DNA of 64,000 bases from JASTVH01 sp042862465 (GTDB taxonomy: Bacteria; Pseudomonadota; Gammaproteobacteria; Pseudomonadales; Oleiphilaceae). Where the stretch lies: the NCBI GenBank assembly GCA_042862465.1, contig JASTVH010000004.1:124001-188000 (forward strand). The letters are read 5' to 3'. The notes beneath the pieces are model-generated. The model was not told where the DNA came from. It was given only the letters and a program-made list of their open reading frames with translations, and searched no databases. Each line of letters begins with the position of its first letter. Position 1 is the stretch's first letter. Below, piece by piece: positions 1-8,335 of this stretch. The position numbers and the translations under genes are program-made.

Positions 1-2
1 TT

Positions 3-977
3 GCCAAGAAGCTCTCTGCAGCGCTCGCTGGCGGCTGCCCCTGCATCATCAAGCCGGCCAGCGAAACGCCGCTGACCATGCTGGCCCTGTTCCACCTGAT
101 CGATCAGCGTCTGGACATGCCCAATGGCATGGTGAACCTGGTGATGGGGTCGGCCAGCAAGATCGGCAATGTACTCTGTGAGCATCCTGAAGTGCCCATG
201 CTCAGTTTCACCGGCTCCACCGAAGTGGGTCGCATGCTGATCCACAACACCGAGCAGCAGGTGAAAAAGCTGGCCCTGGAGCTGGGGGGCAACGCGCCGT
301 TCATCGTCTTTGAGGATGCCAACCTGGACGCTGCGGCGGATAACCTGATCGGCAACAAGTTTCGGGGTGCCGGCCAGACCTGCGTCTGCGCCAACCGCAT
401 CTATGTTCAGTCATCGGTGATGGATGCCTTTGCCGAAAAGGTCGCCGAGCGGGTCAATGCCATGAAAGTGGGCAATGGTATGGAGGACGGTGTCGACATC
501 GGACCGCTGATCAACCGGGCAGGGTTCGAGAAAGTGCGCCGCCACGTCAGCGATGCCCTGGAGAAAGGGGGCAAGCTCGTGGCCGGACCGGACCCCTCCG
601 AGCTTGATCCCATGCAGTCGCTGATCTATCCGCCCACCGTGGTGAGCGGTATCACCGCCGATATGGACTGCACGCAGGAGGAAACTTTCGGCCCCTTCGT
701 GCCCATGGCAGCGTTCGAGAGCGAGGACGAGGTGATCGAACGCGGCAACGACACCGAATTCGGCCTGGCCTCCTATGTGTTCACCGCGGATGACCAGCGC
801 GCCCAGCGGGTGGCGGCCGGTCTGCGTTTCGGGCATGTGGGCTGGAACACGGGGACGGGGCCCACGCCCGAGGCGCCGTTCGGCGGCATGAAGGCTTCCG
901 GTATCGGCCGTGAGGGCGGTATCGAGGGGCTGTTCGAATTTGTCGAGCCGCAAACCGTGCCGCGGGGGGATGCCTGA
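3..977 (+). CDS. gabD: Succinate-semialdehyde dehydrogenase, 5' truncated by window edge
   Basis: This is the C-terminal 324 residues of an aldehyde dehydrogenase of the NAD(P)-dependent succinate-semialdehyde/glutarate-semialdehyde type, which oxidises succinate semialdehyde to succinate in GABA catabolism. The reading frame is open from base 3, so roughly a third of the protein lies upstream of the window. The general-base Glu is in the LELGG segment (visible residue 93). The catalytic Cys is in GQTCVCANR (visible residue 127), and the C-x-C arrangement is the GabD type; in human SSADH the same pair forms a redox switch. The gene is followed 30 bp later by the end of an opposing GGDEF gene. 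GabD is favoured over other ALDH classes because of the GQTCVCANR motif and the PEAPFGG segment near the C-terminus. Confidence 0.88.
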   Translation, partial: AKKLSAALAGGCPCIIKPASETPLTMLALFHLIDQRLDMPNGMVNLVMGSASKIGNVLCEHPEVPMLSFTGSTEVGRMLIHNTEQQVKKLALELGGNAPFIVFEDANLDAAADNLIGNKFRGAGQTCVCANRIYVQSSVMDAFAEKVAERVNAMKVGNGMEDGVDIGPLINRAGFEKVRRHVSDALEKGGKLVAGPDPSELDPMQSLIYPPTVVSGITADMDCTQEETFGPFVPMAAFESEDEVIERGNDTEFGLASYVFTADDQRAQRVAAGLRFGHVGWNTGTGPTPEAPFGGMKASGIGREGGIEGLFEFVEPQTVPRGDA

Positions 978-1007
978 GCGGCACGCCCTCCCCAGGCAAG
1001 CCGACTG

Positions 1008-2669
1008 TTACGCCGGCGGGGAGGCCAGCATCACCCGGTTGCGCCCGGCTTCCTTGGCCTGGCGTACCGTGCTACTCGTCGCCTCCAGCAGGCTTTCCGC
1101 GGTATCGAACGCCTGTGTAGAAGCAATGCCGGCAGTCAGGGTGACATGGTAGTGTTGCCCTTCATGGAGAAAGCGGATGGCCCCCATCCGCTCACGAATG
1201 TCCTCGATCACTTCCCGGGCCTGCCCGGCATTGCAGTCCGGCAGAATGACCACAAACTCCTCGCCGCTGAACCGGCCCGCCGTGTCGCTGCGGCGTAACC
1301 GCTGGCGCATCAGGTTGGCCAGCGTGCGCAGTACATTGTCGCCGGCGGCGTAGCCAAAACTCTCGTTCACGATCCGGAACTCGTCCAGGTTCAGCAGGGC
1401 CACGCTGAAGGGCTTTCCGCTGCGCTGGCTTCGCTCGAGTTCCCGGTGCAGCTGTTCCTTGAAGCCCACATGCCCCAGCAAGCCGGTAAGGCTGTCCCGA
1501 TGGAGGGCTGCCCGCAGTTCCCGGGCATGTCGGGCGCGCGCCAGCATGGCCGCGACCAGGGTGGCATCACTCAAGGGCCTGACCAGGAAATCCTCGCCGG
1601 CCTGGGCCAGGGCATGGCGGGTGATGTCTTCGTCTGCACAAAGGTACACGATGGGGGTTCGCAGCCAGTCGCTGTGCAGGCGTACGATTTGCCCCAGTTC
1701 CGGTGCCGAGCAGGTGGGATCTTCGAAATCCAGCAGCAGCACGTCAGGGTCAAAGCGGCGGAGGTTGTCGAGCAGGTGCTCCGGCTTCTCCACCAGACGG
1801 ATCTGCATGCCGGCGGCTTCCAGGATCATCTTGGCATGGGCGCCACGCTCAAGATCATCCACCACCAGGAGGATCCGGTAGGGGGTGGCATCGGCCGGGA
1901 AGAACTGGGCCTCGATGGCATTCTCCAGGGCGGCAACGTCCACCGGCTTGATGAAATAGCCCACGGCGCCGGCATGCACGGCCTGACGGAAGGTGTCGAA
2001 ATCGGTTCGGGAGGAGATTACCAGTACCGGGGTATTGAGGTTGAGCGTCTGCTTGAGCTCTGCGACGTCCCGCAGACTGTCGCCCGCCTGGCCGCCAGTC
2101 AGGGCATCGACGATCATGATGTCTGGCGGTGTTGCCGTAACTGCCTGGCGATACCCTTCCAGTTGGGTATGGAGGGCGACCTGATAGCCAAAGTTGTGGA
2201 GCGCGGCGGCAAGGGTCTGGCCCACTGCTTCGTCATCCTCCAGAATGCTGATTCGAAGCGCCTGGCGCTCAACCGGGCCGCCCCGGGTTGGGTGTTCGGA
2301 CAGCGGCGTGTTCGCCGGCACCGGCAGCCTGACTTCCTCGCGCAGCGCGGCAAGTCTTGAGGCCAGTTCCATCAGTTGTGACGTTTCCGGGCCGGAGGGC
2401 GTTTCCTGCCACTGCGCCGTCAGCCGTTCCAGTTGCCGGGCATGGTTGCCCAGTTCCGGCAGGCCAAACGCCCCGGCTGCCCCGGCAATCTCTCCCAGGC
2501 GTTGGCGCCAGTCCCCGACTGGCAACTGTTCAAGGTTCCCGACATCTGCCAACAGCGCCTGAATCGCCTGCTCAAGATCTTCCAGTTCGGCTTCCGCCCG
2601 CGCCAGGTACTGCCGGCGCAAGGCAGTGATCTTGTCCTGCAGGGCGGGGTTGGACATCGTCTCGGTCAT
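1008..2669 (-). CDS. Hpt-like/REC/REC/GGDEF response regulator (putative diguanylate cyclase)
   Basis: A 553-residue soluble signalling protein. Residues about 15-85 resemble a histidine phosphotransfer helical bundle (IAGAAGAFGLPEL), but the position of the phosphoryl His is Gly59. A first receiver domain (138-255) has acidic residues EDD 144-146, phospho-acceptor Asp188 and Lys241. A second receiver (264-377) has Asp314 but Arg364 in place of the conserved Lys. The C-terminal GGDEF domain (about 388-550) carries SGEEF at 468-472 and an intact RxxD inhibitory site at 459-462. The likely product is c-di-GMP, although Ser in the first position of the signature makes activity less certain. The gene lies 107 bp downstream of the MATE gene on the same strand, with a possible shared transcript. 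Confidence 0.85.
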   Translation of the reverse strand: MTETMSNPALQDKITALRRQYLARAEAELEDLEQAIQALLADVGNLEQLPVGDWRQRLGEIAGAAGAFGLPELGNHARQLERLTAQWQETPSGPETSQLMELASRLAALREEVRLPVPANTPLSEHPTRGGPVERQALRISILEDDEAVGQTLAAALHNFGYQVALHTQLEGYRQAVTATPPDIMIVDALTGGQAGDSLRDVAELKQTLNLNTPVLVISSRTDFDTFRQAVHAGAVGYFIKPVDVAALENAIEAQFFPADATPYRILLVVDDLERGAHAKMILEAAGMQIRLVEKPEHLLDNLRRFDPDVLLLDFEDPTCSAPELGQIVRLHSDWLRTPIVYLCADEDITRHALAQAGEDFLVRPLSDATLVAAMLARARHARELRAALHRDSLTGLLGHVGFKEQLHRELERSQRSGKPFSVALLNLDEFRIVNESFGYAAGDNVLRTLANLMRQRLRRSDTAGRFSGEEFVVILPDCNAGQAREVIEDIRERMGAIRFLHEGQHYHVTLTAGIASTQAFDTAESLLEATSSTVRQAKEAGRNRVMLASPPA

Positions 2670-2776
2670 GCATCCGTTCCTGTCGCTGTGGGTGGCGCTC
2701 TATTGCACCACAGTATGCTTAACGAACAGATTACCAAAGGGCAAGGCTGGAATATGCGGGCTGGTCGTCGTCTTTC

Positions 2777-4138
2777 CTATGCCCCGTTAGTGCCCGCGGC
2801 TGCCGTTCTACCGCGATGATCAGCCTCCATCTGCCGCAAACCCAGCCGGTAAAGGTGCCAGGCACTGGCGCCTGCGGCCAGATTGCCCAGGGCGGCCCCG
2901 GTCAGCAGGCCGGGAATGTCAGCCAGGTAGCCCCCCAGCCAGAGTGCGGGCAGGTAGCAGACGAAGAGGCGAGCAAAGGAGGTCACCATGGCGCGCAGGG
3001 GCATGCCGAGGGCGTTGCAGGATGACACCATCAGCATGCAGACGCCGAGGCCCCCATAACTCAGCGGCACCCGCTGCAGATAGTCCGCGAGGATGGCAAC
3101 CACGTCCGTGTCCGTAGCCAGAAGCTGAGACAGCGACGTGGACAGTAACCACCAGAGGCCTGCGATCAGCAACTGCCAGGCAATCACGAAACGCACCGCA
3201 AGACCCACCAGGGCCCGGATCTGGCCGATCTGGCCGGCGCCGAGGTATCGCCCGATGATCGGCGGCATGGACATGGTCAGCGCCAGCACCACAACGATGG
3301 AGAAAAATTCCATCCGGGTGCCGATCCCCCAGGCGCCCACCGCGGCCGCGCCAAAGTCCGCCACCAGGGCGGTAGCCAGCATCGCCGACAGCGGCGGCAT
3401 CAGTTGGCTGATGGTGGCCGGGCCGAAGGTGGTGCCGATTTCGCGTATGGCCGCGGACAGTCTGACCTCATGGCGCCGGAAGCTGAACCAGCGCAATTTG
3501 AACAGGCGGCCGTAGACCACCAGAAGGCCGCTGCTGAAGGCGGTCACCGTGGCCCAGGCCGCTCCGGGCAGGCCCCCGTCGAAATGGAAGATATAGAGCG
3601 GGTCGAGCACGATATTCAGGGCGCTGGTGGCGACCATGATCAGGCCTGGCCAGCGGGTGTCGCCGTGGGCCCGGCACAGGCTGTAGCCGAAATACAGCAT
3701 CGCCCCAAGCCAGGCGGAGAGCAGCCAGACCGGCCAGTAGGCTTCCGCCAGTGGCATCAGTGAGGGATCGGCGCCCAGTCGGGCGAGCAGCCAGTGACGG
3801 CTGAACCAGATCAGGCCGCAGAGCAGCATGATCACCAGGGCGCCGCCGAGCACCACGACGCCACCCAGCTCCCGGGCATGCTGTTCCTGCTGGCGCCCCA
3901 GGACCCGGGCAATCACCGCGGTGGTGGCGATGCCCAGCCCCACCTGAACGCCGATGATCAGCTGCTGCATGGGAACGGTAAAGCCCAGGGTGGCCAGGGG
4001 ATCGACGCCGAGCTGGCCGATGAAGGCGCTGTCGGCCAACTGGTAGCTCATCAGGGACAGGACGCCGAACAGCATCGGCCAGGTCATTCGAAACAGGTGG
4101 CGGGGCAGGCCGCGCTCGGTCTCCGGCAGGTTCTGCAT
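2777..4138 (-). CDS. MATE family efflux transporter
   Basis: A 453-residue integral membrane protein with about 12 hydrophobic segments arranged as two similar halves, typical of the multidrug and toxic compound extrusion family (NorM/DinF type). MATE proteins export cationic drugs or other small molecules using Na+ or H+ gradients. The N-terminal segment from TWPMLFG through ADSAFIGQLG is the recognisable MATE start of repeat 1, and the length is normal. It follows tpx on the same strand with a 68 bp gap that contains a GC hairpin, so it may be transcribed independently. The substrate cannot be inferred. Confidence 0.88.
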   Translation of the reverse strand: MQNLPETERGLPRHLFRMTWPMLFGVLSLMSYQLADSAFIGQLGVDPLATLGFTVPMQQLIIGVQVGLGIATTAVIARVLGRQQEQHARELGGVVVLGGALVIMLLCGLIWFSRHWLLARLGADPSLMPLAEAYWPVWLLSAWLGAMLYFGYSLCRAHGDTRWPGLIMVATSALNIVLDPLYIFHFDGGLPGAAWATVTAFSSGLLVVYGRLFKLRWFSFRRHEVRLSAAIREIGTTFGPATISQLMPPLSAMLATALVADFGAAAVGAWGIGTRMEFFSIVVVLALTMSMPPIIGRYLGAGQIGQIRALVGLAVRFVIAWQLLIAGLWWLLSTSLSQLLATDTDVVAILADYLQRVPLSYGGLGVCMLMVSSCNALGMPLRAMVTSFARLFVCYLPALWLGGYLADIPGLLTGAALGNLAAGASAWHLYRLGLRQMEADHRGRTAAAGTNGA

Positions 4139-4170
4139 GGAAGGGTCAGGTCTCGCGCAGGGACATCAAT

Positions 4171-4195
4171 GGGGCCGGCTGTGTCGGCCGGCCCC
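4171..4195 (-). terminator. GC-rich hairpin after tpx
   Basis: An 8-bp perfect stem (4171-4178 with 4188-4195) with a 9-nt loop lies 12 bp downstream of the tpx stop codon and before the MATE start. There is no U tract, so it may be a weak terminator or an RNA-stabilising hairpin. Confidence 0.4.
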
Positions 4196-4206
4196 GAAAC
4201 GAGCGC

Positions 4207-4707
4207 CTATTTTAACGCAGACAGCGCGGCTTCATAGTCCGGTTCCTGAGTGATTTCCGGCACCCTCTGCGAGTGGATGACGCGGTTGGTTTCGTCCAGC
4301 ACCACCACCGCCCGGGCACACAGGCCGCGAAGCGGGCCGCTGGTGATGTCCACGCCGTAATGGCTGGCAAAATCCGGGTGCCGGAAGCAGGACAGCATCA
4401 CCACATCGTCCAGCCCCTCGGCACCACAGAACCGGGCCTGGGCAAACGGCAGGTCGCCGGAGATGACCAGTACCACGGTGTTTTCCAGGTTGCTGGCCTG
4501 TTCATTGAACTTGCGGGCCGAGGCGGCGCACACGCCGGTATCGATGCTGGGGACGATGTTCAGCACCTTGCGGTAGCCGGCCCAGGCTTCGAGTCCGGTG
4601 TCCTGCAGGTCTTTGTCGGTCAGCGTGAAGCTGTGGGCGGTGTCTCCCGGCTGCGGGAATGACCCTTCCACATCAATGGGATTGCCTTCCAGTGTCACTT
4701 GACTCAT
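4207..4707 (-). CDS. tpx: Thiol peroxidase (atypical 2-Cys peroxiredoxin)
   Basis: A 166-residue Tpx family peroxiredoxin that reduces H2O2 and alkyl hydroperoxides at the expense of thioredoxin. The peroxidatic Cys is in the PSIDTGVCAASARKF segment, and the resolving Cys is in QARFCGAEG, spaced as in E. coli Tpx. The start at 4707 (MSQVTLEGNP) is chosen over an upstream ATG at 4734 because Tpx proteins begin at this point and a GGGAGA ribosome site lies 8 bases before it. It is monocistronic or loosely coupled to the MATE gene downstream. Confidence 0.95.
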   Translation of the reverse strand: MSQVTLEGNPIDVEGSFPQPGDTAHSFTLTDKDLQDTGLEAWAGYRKVLNIVPSIDTGVCAASARKFNEQASNLENTVVLVISGDLPFAQARFCGAEGLDDVVMLSCFRHPDFASHYGVDITSGPLRGLCARAVVVLDETNRVIHSQRVPEITQEPDYEAALSALK

Positions 4708-4802
4708 GTGCACTTTCTCCCTGTCGGTGAACAAAACGAATCGGGCACAGCAATAGCATGGGGTAAGCGGTCCGGGGATGAAAGTCCCGGAGCGGGGGAA
4801 GT

Positions 4803-4828
4803 GTCCGGCGCCGTGACTGGCACCGGAC
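4803..4828 (-). terminator. Hairpin downstream of small ORF
   Basis: Arms 4803-4812 and 4819-4828 form a 10-bp stem. One pair is C/A in the plus-strand transcript but G-U in the minus-strand transcript, so it folds best as minus-strand RNA. It lies just after the stop of the 54-codon ORF. No T tract follows. Confidence 0.4.
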
Positions 4829-4835
4829 GGAATGA

Positions 4836-5000
4836 TCAGCGTGGGCGCATGCCCGGTTTGATGCTGCGGGTCTGTGCACCCCTGGTCATGGCTTCCAGCG
4901 TCATGGTCTGACGCGGAGCGGGGGTATCTGCGCCTCGTTCCTGCGCGGTGAACGCACGCTCACGACGACGAAGACGGTTGTACAGAGAGCTTAAACGCAT
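4836..5000 (-). CDS. Small basic hypothetical protein (54 aa)
   Basis: An unrecognised 54-residue ORF, MRLSSLYNRLRRRER at the N-terminus, rich in Arg and ending GMRPR. It is supported by a very strong ribosome site (GAGGAGGTGACGT before ATG at 5000), by an AT-rich upstream region that could hold a promoter, and by a hairpin right after the stop whose stem is complete only in the minus-strand transcript. No cysteine, membrane segment or known motif is visible. The N-terminal 20 residues could form an amphipathic basic helix that binds nucleic acid or membrane; this is inference. The alternative is an untranslated small RNA. Confidence 0.5.
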   Translation of the reverse strand: MRLSSLYNRLRRRERAFTAQERGADTPAPRQTMTLEAMTRGAQTRSIKPGMRPR

Positions 5001-5302
5001 ACGTCACCTCCTCATTGGGGTCGCAGGACGGCATGTCACTGCGAAACCTGCGCAGATTTATTTGTCTGCTCAGTGGGTTAAAAGATTTTGTCCGGCCCTG
5101 GAATGGGCGCAATGTACAGTAAATAAACAATTTGGGTAAAGGGTGAATATCAGGCTTTTTGTTAACTTTTTTAGCAATGCTGCCTGCTTATGTAGTAGGT
5201 GGGGGTCGGTTCTTGTTTTTTAAATGAAAACAGAGGCTTGTGTTTGTTATTAAGGGCGGTTTCGGCCTCCGTAATTATACCTACAGGGCATTGAGTGCCG
5301 GG
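5001..5302. other. AT-rich intergenic region
   Basis: About 300 bp with base composition far more AT-rich than the flanks, including runs of T and A around 5155-5225. No ORF or RNA gene could be recognised. It lies upstream of the small 54-codon ORF and downstream of the DUF6279 lipoprotein gene, both on the minus strand, so it probably contains the small gene's promoter and the lipoprotein gene's transcript end. Confidence 0.4.
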
Positions 5303-6172
5303 TTAGTCCTGGCAGGTCAGTGCCTGGAAGTCGTTCTGTAATACGTTCAGGCGTTGGCGCAAGGTGTCCCGCTGCTCCGGGGTCGCGGTGGCAAACAGGT
5401 CCCGTGTGAGGGTCAGTGCTTCATGTTCGGCGTGCTGACGTATACGCCGATACTCGGGAGTCCAGCTGATTTCGGGGTTCCGGAACAGCTCCCCCATGCG
5501 CGGCCCGAAACGCTCGCTGTTCCGGTTTCGCAGGGTCTGGAGCAGTTGTTGTTGCCACCGTTTACGGTTGTCGAGCCAGGCTTCGGTCAGGCCCTGAATC
5601 GCGTCGGCCCATTGCAGCAGGCGTTTCTCCTGGGCCTCCGTGAGCGCGCCCAGCCATTCTTCCAGTCGCTCCTGCAAGCGCTCTGCCCGGGCCCGGATCT
5701 GTGTTCGCGGTCCATCCGCCAGATACTCTTCGGCACGCTCACGGTTCCCTTCCTGCAGGGCCGTTTGCAGCTGACGGTACTGTGACGAATCCAGTGTTCC
5801 GAGCAGGGCGACGGCGGTGGGGGCAATGCGAAGGCGAGCGCGGTCGATAGCCCCGCGGAGTTCGTCGAATCGGGCCTGGATGGCGGCGTCCGAGACTTCG
5901 GAGGCCGCCATCATCGCCTCCACCCGTCCGATCCAGGCGACATAGCGTGGCAGCTCACTGCTGCAATGCCAGCGCAGCAGATCGGCGACCTCCCGGTCGA
6001 GATAGCGGCTCTGGCTGTCCCGAAGGTCGAAATAGTCGTCCACATACCAGGGAATCAGCCAGTCCAGGTTGTTATAGGCCAGCCGCGTGGTGCTGCAGGC
6101 TGCCAGTTGTAACGCCACAGCCGTGAGCAGCGACAGCTTCAGTGCATTTCTGTTCCAGCCTGTCAGGTTCAT
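5303..6172 (-). CDS. DUF6279 family lipoprotein
   Basis: A 289-residue exported lipoprotein. The signal peptide (residues 1-26) ends in a lipobox LAAC, so Cys26 is predicted to be lipidated. The mature part begins with a RLAYNNLDWLIPWYVDDY segment, which is the hallmark of the DUF6279 family in gammaproteobacteria, followed by a long, mostly helical Arg/Glu-rich region. No enzyme motif is present and the function is unknown. The rest of the length is typical of the family. It is transcribed away from the aldolase gene, with about 186 bp between their starts. Confidence 0.8.
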   Translation of the reverse strand: MNLTGWNRNALKLSLLTAVALQLAACSTTRLAYNNLDWLIPWYVDDYFDLRDSQSRYLDREVADLLRWHCSSELPRYVAWIGRVEAMMAASEVSDAAIQARFDELRGAIDRARLRIAPTAVALLGTLDSSQYRQLQTALQEGNRERAEEYLADGPRTQIRARAERLQERLEEWLGALTEAQEKRLLQWADAIQGLTEAWLDNRKRWQQQLLQTLRNRNSERFGPRMGELFRNPEISWTPEYRRIRQHAEHEALTLTRDLFATATPEQRDTLRQRLNVLQNDFQALTCQD

Positions 6173-6358
6173 TGTCTACCCTGCGACACAATCCCCGCCA
6201 TTTCGACGTCCCACGTTCAACCATAACTACGATGCTCGCCCAAAAGTGGTTCCTCAAGCCGTTTCGTCCTGGCGTTGCCAGCGGCCGCGGGCTCGGCGCA
6301 GAATGGAGCCTATCCAATCGTTTTTCACCGTCGAATGGAAACTCAAGGGAGCGAGGAA

Positions 6359-7381
6359 ATGGAAAAACAAGCCGAACTCGAAGCCACGATCCAGGCCATG
6401 GTCCAGGCGGGCAAGGGCCTGCTGGCCGCCGACGAGAGTCATCCCACCATCGCCAAGCGATTTGCCGCGGTGGGCGTGGAGAATAGCGAGGAAAACCGGC
6501 GTGCCTATCGCAGCCTCCTGTTCCATACACCGGCAGCCGAGGAGGCCATCAGCGCCGTGATTCTGTTCGAGGAAACCCTGGAACAGGCGGACGACCAGGG
6601 TACGGCGCTGCCCCAGCTGCTGGCTCAACGCGGTATCGTGCCGGGGATCAAGGTGGACAAGGGCAAGGGCCCCCTGCCCGGCGCTGATGGGGATATGATT
6701 ACCTACGGTCTCGACGGCCTTGCCGAGCGCCTCGAGCGCTACAAGGATCTGGGGGCGCGTTTCGCCAAGTGGCGGGAGGTTTATCCCATCAGTGATCGTA
6801 ATCCCACCCCTCTGGGGCTGAGTGCCAACGCCGAAATGCTTGCCCGCTACGCACGTGTCTGTCAGAGCGTGGGAATCGTGCCGATCGTTGAGCCGGAGGT
6901 GCTGATTGATGGCAATCACAGCCTGGAGCGGGCCCAGGCCGTCAATGAGCGGGTGTTACATGCGGTTTTCCATGCCCTGCATCAGCATGGCGTCTTGCTG
7001 GAGGGCATGATCCTCAAACCAAGCATGGTGACTCCGGGCAAGGAGAGCGGCAAGGCGCAACCGGAAGTAGTGGCGGAGGCCACACTGATGACCCTGCGGC
7101 GCACCGTGCCGGCGGCGGTCCCTAGCATCAACTTCCTGTCCGGAGGACAGACGCCGGAAGAGGCCACGGTGAATCTGCAGGCGATCAACGCCATGAAGGG
7201 CAATGCACCCTGGCAGTTGTCCTTCTCCTACGGCCGGGCCCTGCAGCAACCGGCCATGGAAGCCTGGCAGGGCAAAGCGGACCGGGCCAAGGCGGGCCAG
7301 GCGGCGTTTGCCAAGCGGGCGCGCTTGAACGCAGCGGCCTGCCAGGGCGAGTACCAACCGGCGATGGAAGAGGCTGACTGA
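6359..7381 (+). CDS. fba: Class I fructose-bisphosphate aldolase
   Basis: A 340-residue Schiff-base aldolase that interconverts fructose 1,6-bisphosphate with dihydroxyacetone phosphate and glyceraldehyde 3-phosphate. The enzyme is the eukaryote-like class I type: GLLAADES near residue 20, KVDKG near 98-102, and the Schiff-base lysine in GMILKPSMVTPG (Lys220). The start at 6359 is chosen because family members begin just before this point and GGGAGCGAGG lies directly upstream; longer in-frame starts at 6275 or 6335 are unlikely. The gene ends in a strong shared terminator facing glyoxalase I. Most gammaproteobacteria use class II FbaA, so this may be an additional or replacement enzyme. Confidence 0.93.
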   Translation: MEKQAELEATIQAMVQAGKGLLAADESHPTIAKRFAAVGVENSEENRRAYRSLLFHTPAAEEAISAVILFEETLEQADDQGTALPQLLAQRGIVPGIKVDKGKGPLPGADGDMITYGLDGLAERLERYKDLGARFAKWREVYPISDRNPTPLGLSANAEMLARYARVCQSVGIVPIVEPEVLIDGNHSLERAQAVNERVLHAVFHALHQHGVLLEGMILKPSMVTPGKESGKAQPEVVAEATLMTLRRTVPAAVPSINFLSGGQTPEEATVNLQAINAMKGNAPWQLSFSYGRALQQPAMEAWQGKADRAKAGQAAFAKRARLNAAACQGEYQPAMEEAD

Positions 7382-7384
7382 CGG

Positions 7385-7422
7385 GTAAGGCGTGAGGTCG
7401 CCTGCTGCGCCTCACGCCTTAC
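7385..7422. terminator. Bidirectional terminator between aldolase and gloA
   Basis: A perfect 13-bp inverted repeat (7385-7397 and 7410-7422) with a 12-nt loop sits between the two convergent stop codons and is followed on the plus strand by a T-rich stretch. It probably ends both transcripts. Confidence 0.75.
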
Positions 7423-7433
7423 TTCTTTACCCC

Positions 7434-7874
7434 TCACCAGCTCCCCGTGTTCTCCATGCTCGCCCAGGGCTCCTGGGGCGGCAGCGCGTCACCAGCCTGC
7501 AGCAATTCGATGGAGATTCCGTCCGGTGAGCGCACAAACGCCATGTGGCCGTCCCGGGGTGGGCGGTTGATGGTGACGCCGTTGTCCTGGAGCTTCTGGC
7601 ACAGGGCGTAGATATCCTCGACCCGGTAGGCCAGATGCCCGAAGTTGCGGCCGCCGGTGTATTCTTCCGGGTCCCAGTTGTAGGTCAGTTCGATCATGGG
7701 GGCCCGGTCCTGCCGCGCCCGTTCGACATCCCCCGGCGCCGCCAGGAAAACCAGGGTGAAGCGGCCCTTCTCCACGTCCTTGCGACTTATTTCCTCCATG
7801 CCCAGCAGATCGCAGTAGAAGCGCAGGGACGCCTCCAGATCACTGACGCGAACCATGGTGTGCAGGTATTGCAT
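7434..7874 (-). CDS. gloA: Lactoylglutathione lyase (glyoxalase I)
   Basis: A 146-residue vicinal-oxygen-chelate enzyme that converts the methylglyoxal-glutathione hemithioacetal to S-lactoylglutathione. The four metal ligands are in place: His5, Glu62 (PMIELTYNWD), His80 (NFGHLAYRV) and Glu123 (GISIELLQ). The short form without the eukaryotic insert suggests the Ni/Co class. The start at 7874 is preferred over 7895 because AAGGAG lies 8 bases before it. It faces the aldolase gene, and methylglyoxal arises from triose phosphates, so the pairing makes metabolic sense. Confidence 0.93.
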   Translation of the reverse strand: MQYLHTMVRVSDLEASLRFYCDLLGMEEISRKDVEKGRFTLVFLAAPGDVERARQDRAPMIELTYNWDPEEYTGGRNFGHLAYRVEDIYALCQKLQDNGVTINRPPRDGHMAFVRSPDGISIELLQAGDALPPQEPWASMENTGSW

Positions 7875-7978
7875 GGTTTTGGCTCCTTTTTTCAACCTTT
7901 TACAATAGGGTGTTCGTTTTTTGAGCAGGCGCGGCTAAACTCAAATGTGACGAAATTCTCAGTTCAGACGGGGTCAGC

Positions 7979-8233
7979 ATGCGCCGACAAATCTACAGAG
8001 CCAAGTGGCAACCAGATCCCAACGGTGGACGCATTCTGTGTGGCTGTTGCGGACAACGTGTGCCGTTCACCCGGATCCTGCGTAACGAAGACCGTCGCTT
8101 CGCCCGAATCACCTGCGACATCGTCGGTTTTTGCCTGAACGATGAATGCCAGGCGCTGAACGACTGCGATGAAGCCTTTGACCGCCACCTGCGCCCCGCG
8201 GATTTTCAGGACAGCCAGCGCGGCGTGGCCTAG
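7979..8233 (+). CDS. Small Cys-rich hypothetical protein
   Basis: An 84-residue ORF of unknown function. It has CGCCG at residues 21-25 and a later set C-x6-C-x4-C around residues 46-58, a spacing compatible with a zinc ribbon or metal-binding knuckle. The N-terminus is basic and the C-terminus acidic. There is no convincing ribosome site before the ATG and no known family was recognised, so translation is plausible rather than certain. It runs in the opposite direction to gloA, with about 104 bp between the starts. Confidence 0.45.
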   Translation: MRRQIYRAKWQPDPNGGRILCGCCGQRVPFTRILRNEDRRFARITCDIVGFCLNDECQALNDCDEAFDRHLRPADFQDSQRGVA

Positions 8234-8306
8234 AGTCCCGCCCTCCGGGAGCCACCAAACCTGCGTCACCGCGCCTTGCTCTCGAGGCTATCAGTGGCGC
8301 AGCAAA

Positions 8307-8331
8307 TCAGCGAATGAACCAGACGGGACAC
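8307..8331. repeat. Dispersed 25-bp repeat, copy 1
   Basis: TCAGCGAATGAACCAGACGG followed by GACAC. A second copy with two mismatches is at 62963-62987. Both lie immediately 3' of the stop codon of a minus-strand gene (here the retropepsin). Confidence 0.65.
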
Positions 8332-8335
8332 GCGC

